Position numbers and translations under genes: made by a program
DNA from: Hellea sp.
GTDB taxonomy: Bacteria > Pseudomonadota > Alphaproteobacteria > Caulobacterales > Maricaulaceae
Reading direction: 5' to 3'
Assembly (NCBI GenBank): GCA_020629545.1
Contig: JAHDDC010000011.1
Coordinates: forward strand, 1 to 64,000
DNA length: 64,000 nucleotides
Shown here: one piece after another, positions 62,889-64,000 of the stretch
Position numbering within the stretch: the first letter of the stretch is position 1
Layout: the number at the start of each line of letters is the position of its first letter
Notes under the pieces: model-generated
Databases searched by the model: none
The model's input: the letters and a program-made list of their open reading frames with translations, nothing else
What the model was told of the DNA's origin: nothing

Positions 62889-63557
62889 ATGACACGTTTG
62901 AAGTTAATTGTAGCGGCAGGAATATTGTCTGTATCCACGATCGCTATTTCTGCCCATGCGCGGCCCAATGCCGATACCAATAATGACGGGCAGATCACGC
63001 TCGCCGAATTTACCGCTGCAGCGCAAGAGAAGTTTGCCAAAACCGATATGAATGGTGACGGATATCTTACGCAAGAAGAGCGGCAGACATTCCGAGCGAA
63101 TATGGAATCAGAAAAGCGCGCTATGCGGTTCGACAAAATGGACGCCAATGGCGACGGTTTCGTTTCAAGATCAGAATATGAGGCACAAAGTGAAGCGCGA
63201 AGCGAAGCGCGCAATGAAGCGCGAAGCAGCCGAAAAGAAAAAATCATGGGGCAATTTGATACGAACCAAAACGGGCAAATTGATGATTCTGAGCGTGAAG
63301 CGATTCGTGAACATATGGCCAAGCTTCGCAGTAATAAACGCGGCCCCCGCTCCGAACGTCGAGGCGACCGGCAAAGCAAGGCAGATCACTGGACAAAAAT
63401 TGACGCAAATGGTGACGGATTGATCTCGGCTCAGGAACACGCAACGGGCATTAATCAAATGTTTGACCGGATGGATGCAGATGGTGACGGCGTCCTAACA
63501 GCAGGCGAGGCACGACGTAAACGTCACAAGAAACGCAGACGGATGTTTAACCGCTAG
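62889..63557 (+). CDS. Secreted protein with six EF-hand calcium-binding loops
   Basis: 222 residues with a signal peptide (cleavage near HARPNA). Six canonical 12-residue EF-hand loops, each with the final Glu: DTNNDGQITLAE, DMNGDGYLTQEE, DANGDGFVSRSE, DTNQNGQIDDSE, DANGDGLISAQE and DADGDGVLTAGE. They form three pairs linked by basic, Ala/Arg/Glu-rich segments (EARSEARNEARSS, about 101-113). The end is very basic (RRKRHKKRRRMFNR). AAAGGAGG precedes the ATG. The next gene encodes an ECF sigma factor 4 bp away, suggesting a Ca2+- or envelope-stress operon. Confidence 0.92.
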   Translation: MTRLKLIVAAGILSVSTIAISAHARPNADTNNDGQITLAEFTAAAQEKFAKTDMNGDGYLTQEERQTFRANMESEKRAMRFDKMDANGDGFVSRSEYEAQSEARSEARNEARSSRKEKIMGQFDTNQNGQIDDSEREAIREHMAKLRSNKRGPRSERRGDRQSKADHWTKIDANGDGLISAQEHATGINQMFDRMDADGDGVLTAGEARRKRHKKRRRMFNR

Positions 63558-63561
63558 TCAC

Positions 63562-64000
63562 GTGGCCTTGAATATCAAAAAATCAAAACCATTCGGGGAA
63601 GACCCGGATGGTGATTTGCTTCCGGCAATGATGTCAGGGGATCAACAGGCTTTTAGTTTGCTCGTTGATCGGCATATCGGAAAGCTCTCTGCGCTAGCCG
63701 CGCAGATGCTCGGCGACGTTCATCTGGCCGAGGATATTGTTCAGACCGTGTTTCTTAAGACTTGGCATTTGTTACCAAACTGGGAAACGGGAAATGCAAA
63801 ATTGATAACATGGATGCGACGGGTGACGACAAACGCCTGTCTTGACCACCTCCGAAAACGCAAACCTGTTTACACCGACAAAGTTCCCGAAACGCCTTCT
63901 CTGGAAAATAACCCCGAGCAAAGCTTTGGGATCCATCAGGAAAATGCCGTACTGCGCGGACAGATCGATGTCATGCCGGAACGGCAAAAGGCAGCGCTAA
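63562..64000 (+). CDS. ECF-family RNA polymerase sigma factor (3' end outside window)
   Basis: The first 146 codons of an extracytoplasmic-function sigma factor run off the window edge. Sigma2 is visible: AFSLLVDRHIGKLSALAAQML, AEDIVQTVFLKTWHLLPNW and LITWMRRVTTNACLDHLRKR. Sigma4 begins after a linker near DVMPERQKAA. GTG at 63562 is the most upstream start; an ATG pair at 63628 is the alternative. It is probably co-transcribed with the EF-hand gene. An anti-sigma gene is expected just beyond the edge. Confidence 0.88.
   Translation, partial: MALNIKKSKPFGEDPDGDLLPAMMSGDQQAFSLLVDRHIGKLSALAAQMLGDVHLAEDIVQTVFLKTWHLLPNWETGNAKLITWMRRVTTNACLDHLRKRKPVYTDKVPETPSLENNPEQSFGIHQENAVLRGQIDVMPERQKAAL

Overview
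The window looks like a chromosomal segment of a marine, CtrA-regulated alphaproteobacterium. Three things point there: a sciP gene, a conserved miaB-phoH-ybeY-corC-lnt / trmB-rimP-nusA-ylxR-infB neighbourhood, and a dnaA-dnaN-recF block. Add a moderate GC content, Flp-type pilins, lipoprotein peptidases and a TonB-dependent receptor, and a Hyphomonadales/Maricaulales-like lineage is my best guess (inference; no 16S in the window). I see no prophage, insertion sequence, CRISPR array or rRNA operon.

Layout. 1-2000 is an electrophile/redox stress locus: hchA and a nitroreductase, divergent from an HxlR regulator with a 13-bp palindrome between them. 2246-11965 holds single metabolic and envelope genes: an aspartokinase-like/homoserine dehydrogenase fusion, a UbiH-type hydroxylase, DUF805 and NnrU membrane proteins, an SDR-ABM fusion, a TPR protein, and a GDPD/MFS pair. 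12004-14113 is the most unusual unit: a peptidoglycan-binding, CHAP-like amidase and trypsin-like protease in one polypeptide, followed 10 bp later by a membrane/coiled-coil protein. 14110-21300 holds an Lrp regulator divergent from a VOC gene, then SDR, DUF1295 and acyltransferase genes, and an S9 peptidase/nucleotidyltransferase pair.

21301-25570 is the replication block dnaA-dnaN-recF. DnaA has His where the arginine finger normally sits, and recF has no ATG/GTG/TTG start in frame. 25653-32995 carries SH3 and SnoaL-like secreted proteins, a class A PBP, a CPA antiporter and a kinase-like ATPase-REC protein. 33265-48356 is one long minus-strand housekeeping run covering translation, RNA maturation and lipoprotein acylation, with an intrinsic terminator 23 nt before rimP that may be an attenuator. 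48458-53820 holds cysK, dut, coaBC and small envelope genes.

53821-55319 has two tandem Flp pilin genes with their own terminators, and a tRNA-Arg(ACG). 55674-60074 has a TonB-dependent receptor, a thiolase and a dodecin. 60153-64000 has mnmA, then sciP with CcrM-type (GANTC) and CtrA-type half-sites upstream, a MinD-like protein without a Walker A motif, a six-EF-hand secreted protein, and an ECF sigma factor cut by the window edge.

The cell-cycle parts fit together as a CtrA/CcrM-wired chromosome: SciP, GANTC sites before dnaA and sciP, TTAACCAT half-sites before sciP and the MinD-like gene, and pilins behind CtrA-like sites. All regulatory claims rest on motif matching by eye.
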